Notes under the pieces: model-generated
Databases searched by the model: none
What the model saw: the letters and a program-made list of their open reading frames with translations, nothing else
Told to the model about the DNA's origin: nothing
In this document: positions 62,542 through 64,000 of the stretch, one piece after another
Numbering within the stretch: position 1 is the stretch's first letter
How the letters are laid out: every line of letters begins with the position of its first letter
Source: a virus
Virus record (IMG/VR): IMGVR_UViG_3300025132_000023
Span: 1 to 64,000 of that record
Length of the DNA: 64,000 nt
Strand: one strand, 5' to 3'
Made by a program: the position numbers and the translations under genes

Positions 62542-63147
62542 ATGAGAACAAGTTGGACAAAAGCAGACATTAAGAAGTTGGTTCGGTTATGGAATAAAGG
62601 AACCAAGATAAAGGATATTCATAAAGAGTTTCCTAATAGAACCACAGGTTCAGTAACTAATAAGATTTATTCGTTACAACGAAGTGGTGAATTGGAGAGC
62701 CGTCATAAAGATGGCAAGAATCCACCAAAGAAAACAAAGGCTACTATTGGAGGAAGACCTTTGGATGACAAACATTACCCGTGGGAAGAAAAGGTTCCTT
62801 ATGGGAAATACCCTAAAGGATGGAAGAATCCTTGGGGTAAAACCACAGAGAATTTACAGAAGATGGCACAGGATTCAAAAAAGTGGGGCGAATCTGGGAC
62901 AGCAATCGTATCCATGATTGAAGAAATCAAGGAATTTTTGCTAACCAAGAATACGCAGTATGGAGATAGTGCGCTAAATCCAATACGAATTTTCTCAAAG
63001 GCGGATAAATCAGAACAACTTAAAGTCAGAATAGACGATAAGTTAAATAGACTCATGCAAGGTAACGCATCACTAGAGTCTGATGAAGACGTTATTAAGG
63101 ATTTAATAGGATATTTAATTCTATTACTAATCCATTTACGAGAATAA
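62542..63147 (+). CDS. HTH protein with nucleotide-modification-like C-terminal domain (201 aa)
   Basis: I start it at 62542 (MRTSWTKADIKKLVRLW), with CAGGTGAC in front; an ATG at 62476 is possible but lacks a site. Residues 1-45 are a SANT/Myb-like helix-turn-helix (KIKDIHKEFPNRTTGSV). The C-terminal 90 residues, KNTQYGDSALNPIRIFSKAD, VRIDDKLNRLMQGN and EDVIKDLIGYLILL, match the pattern of DUF1599/Nmad1-type all-helical domains found in many marine phages and related in style to MazG NTP pyrophosphatases. It may act on nucleotides or modified bases. Combination with HTH is unusual. Confidence 0.65.
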   Translation: MRTSWTKADIKKLVRLWNKGTKIKDIHKEFPNRTTGSVTNKIYSLQRSGELESRHKDGKNPPKKTKATIGGRPLDDKHYPWEEKVPYGKYPKGWKNPWGKTTENLQKMAQDSKKWGESGTAIVSMIEEIKEFLLTKNTQYGDSALNPIRIFSKADKSEQLKVRIDDKLNRLMQGNASLESDEDVIKDLIGYLILLLIHLRE

Positions 63148-63720
63148 AACTACCTCTGAACCAATAGGTCAGAAGATATTTAGTAGGTTTGCAAAGTAAT
63201 AACCATGAAGTTTTTACCTCCATAAAAGCATAGTATAGTTCGTTTACTAATGGTTTCCCTACACAACAAATTCCAAGGCATGAGAATATTAAGAATGGTA
63301 TATGCCCCGTTGATTGAAACAGTATTCTAAGAGAGAGTATTTTGAACTTGAAGATTTACTGGACTGAAGCAAGCCACTTAATAAAACCTGCCGAGACTAG
63401 GGGCAAAACAGTTTCAAGACTGTAAGCGGATTATACCGCACAAACAAATAAATAAAGGAACTCAATTCTCGCGAGTTGTTTTAGTGGTTTTACTACAAGT
63501 AATAAAAGAAGAACAAAAGTCCATGCTGGGACGTTTCATTGATTCGGTGTAGTTGTTCGTTACTTCTTTTTTCCACGACCCTTTTTAGATTCCTTTTCGG
63601 AATAAGGTTTGATAAATAAAAAGAACAAACTCTGCTAGATAACATCATGGTTATTGCGATTAACCTGTTCTTCCTTACTCCGTTAGTTTCAAACTCTAGG
63701 AGTATTTAAACTCCGTAAAA
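63148..63720 (+). ncRNA. Structured non-coding stretch before tRNA-Leu
   Basis: About 570 bases without a plausible gene. Inverted repeats: aataaccatga near 63180 with tcatggttatt near 63645; aaaagaagaacaa near 63507 with ttgttcgttacttctttt near 63555; small hairpins acagt/actgt, gcgg/ccgc, attcc/ggaat. A long RNA or intergenic repeat is possible. No known RNA family was recognised; I considered RNase P and group I intron and saw no supporting core. Confidence 0.35.
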
Positions 63721-63807
63721 TGCGGGATTCCCAAGTATGGTCAAAGGGGCCGGACTTAAGATTCGGTGCGTAGTGCTTCGGGGGTTCAAATCCCCCTCCC
63801 GCAACCA
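63721..63807 (+). tRNA. tRNA-Leu (anticodon UAA)
   Basis: Acceptor TGCGGGA/TCCCGCA, D-stem CCC/GGG, anticodon stem CCGGA/TTCGG with loop CTTAAGA (anticodon TAA), long variable arm of class II type, T-arm GGGGG-TTCAAAT-CCCCC, discriminator A. CCA is encoded. It reads UUA, a codon frequent in AT-rich genes here, so it may help late translation. Confidence 0.92.
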
Positions 63808-63825
63808 AAATTAAAAGTGATTATT

Positions 63826-64000
63826 ATGAATATATTTATATTAGATAAAGACCCAAAGATGAGTGCAAAGATGATGGTAGATAAACACATAGTTAAGATG
63901 CCATTAGAAAGTATGCAAATGATTTCAACTTGCCTACGATTACGAGGTTTTGATGCCCCGTATCGTAGTGCTTTTATGTATCATCCTTGCACTATATGGG
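63826..64000 (+). CDS. Conserved phage protein, 5' part only
   Basis: Starts MNIFILDKDPKMSAKMMVDK, continues HIVKMPLESMQMISTCL, and runs off the window. The pattern D-x-D-P-x-x-(S/A)-A...D-K-H-x-x-K-M-x-L-E-x-x-Q-M is found in many marine phage proteins of unknown function. 18 bases after the tRNA CCA end, with AAGTGAT as ribosome site. Function not established to my knowledge. Confidence 0.7.
   Translation, partial: MNIFILDKDPKMSAKMMVDKHIVKMPLESMQMISTCLRLRGFDAPYRSAFMYHPCTIW

Noticed and set aside
63350-63450. Group I intron core around 'gagacta'
   Set aside because: Looks like an R-box fragment, but I could not find the pairing P7 partner or flanking exons.

Overview
The window is most of the late (virion) half of a tailed double-stranded DNA virus with an HK97-type capsid, and I infer an archaeal host. 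Reasons seen directly: a canonical large terminase, portal, prohead protease, major capsid protein, head-tail adaptor, tail tube, frameshifted tail chaperone, tape measure and tail fibre; AT-rich DNA; GGTGA/GGAGG ribosome-binding sites that often overlap the upstream stop codon; TATA-like boxes about 25 bases from likely transcript starts; and no recognisable bacterial -35/-10 promoters. The tail-fibre repeats are of a type common in marine viruses. A virus of a planktonic marine archaeon (for example a Poseidoniales 'magrovirus' relative) is a reasonable guess, but there is no host marker.

Layout. Bases 1-56176 are a single-direction minus-strand block of closely packed, often ATGA-overlapping genes. 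In transcription order (high to low coordinates): about 20 small to medium genes whose products nearly all begin with the same short peptide, M-x-W-x-x-(I/L)-(L/V/I)-K (56.1-39.2 kb); large terminase, LAGLIDADG protein and portal (39.2-34.8 kb); more tagged proteins (34.8-31.4 kb); a DNA-ligase-like protein, protease/scaffold, major capsid protein and two small beta proteins (31-25 kb); two membrane proteins and an Arf/Ras-like GTPase (25-23.6 kb); neck, tail tube, chaperone with a -1 frameshift, and tape measure (23-14 kb); then very large tail-tip and fibre genes, the last running off the window (14 kb to 1).

Bases 56.2-62 kb look different. They hold a few small genes (57.7-59.5 kb minus, 61.3-61.8 kb plus) inside about 4 kb of non-coding DNA. 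That DNA is punctuated by twelve exact CCATATGG boxes and packed with long imperfect hairpins. Their outer stems differ in sequence but conserve pairing, and most enclose a small hairpin followed by YCTAARYG. From 61.3 kb genes run on the plus strand: a small acidic protein, an HTH/nucleotide-metabolism-like protein, a 570-base structured non-coding stretch, tRNA-Leu(UAA) and the start of a conserved phage protein.

How it works together (inference): the N-terminal tag shared by 26 otherwise unrelated proteins, and a tag-like MSWGEI/MDWADI motif at the C-terminus of the protease-scaffold and a small neighbour, suggest a prohead-targeting signal. It would load a large set of zinc-finger, KH, winged-helix, acetyltransferase-like and long helical proteins into the capsid, comparable in principle to the capsid-targeting sequence of phage T4 internal proteins. 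The hairpin/CCATATGG zone looks like a regulatory or replication region that also carries promoters.
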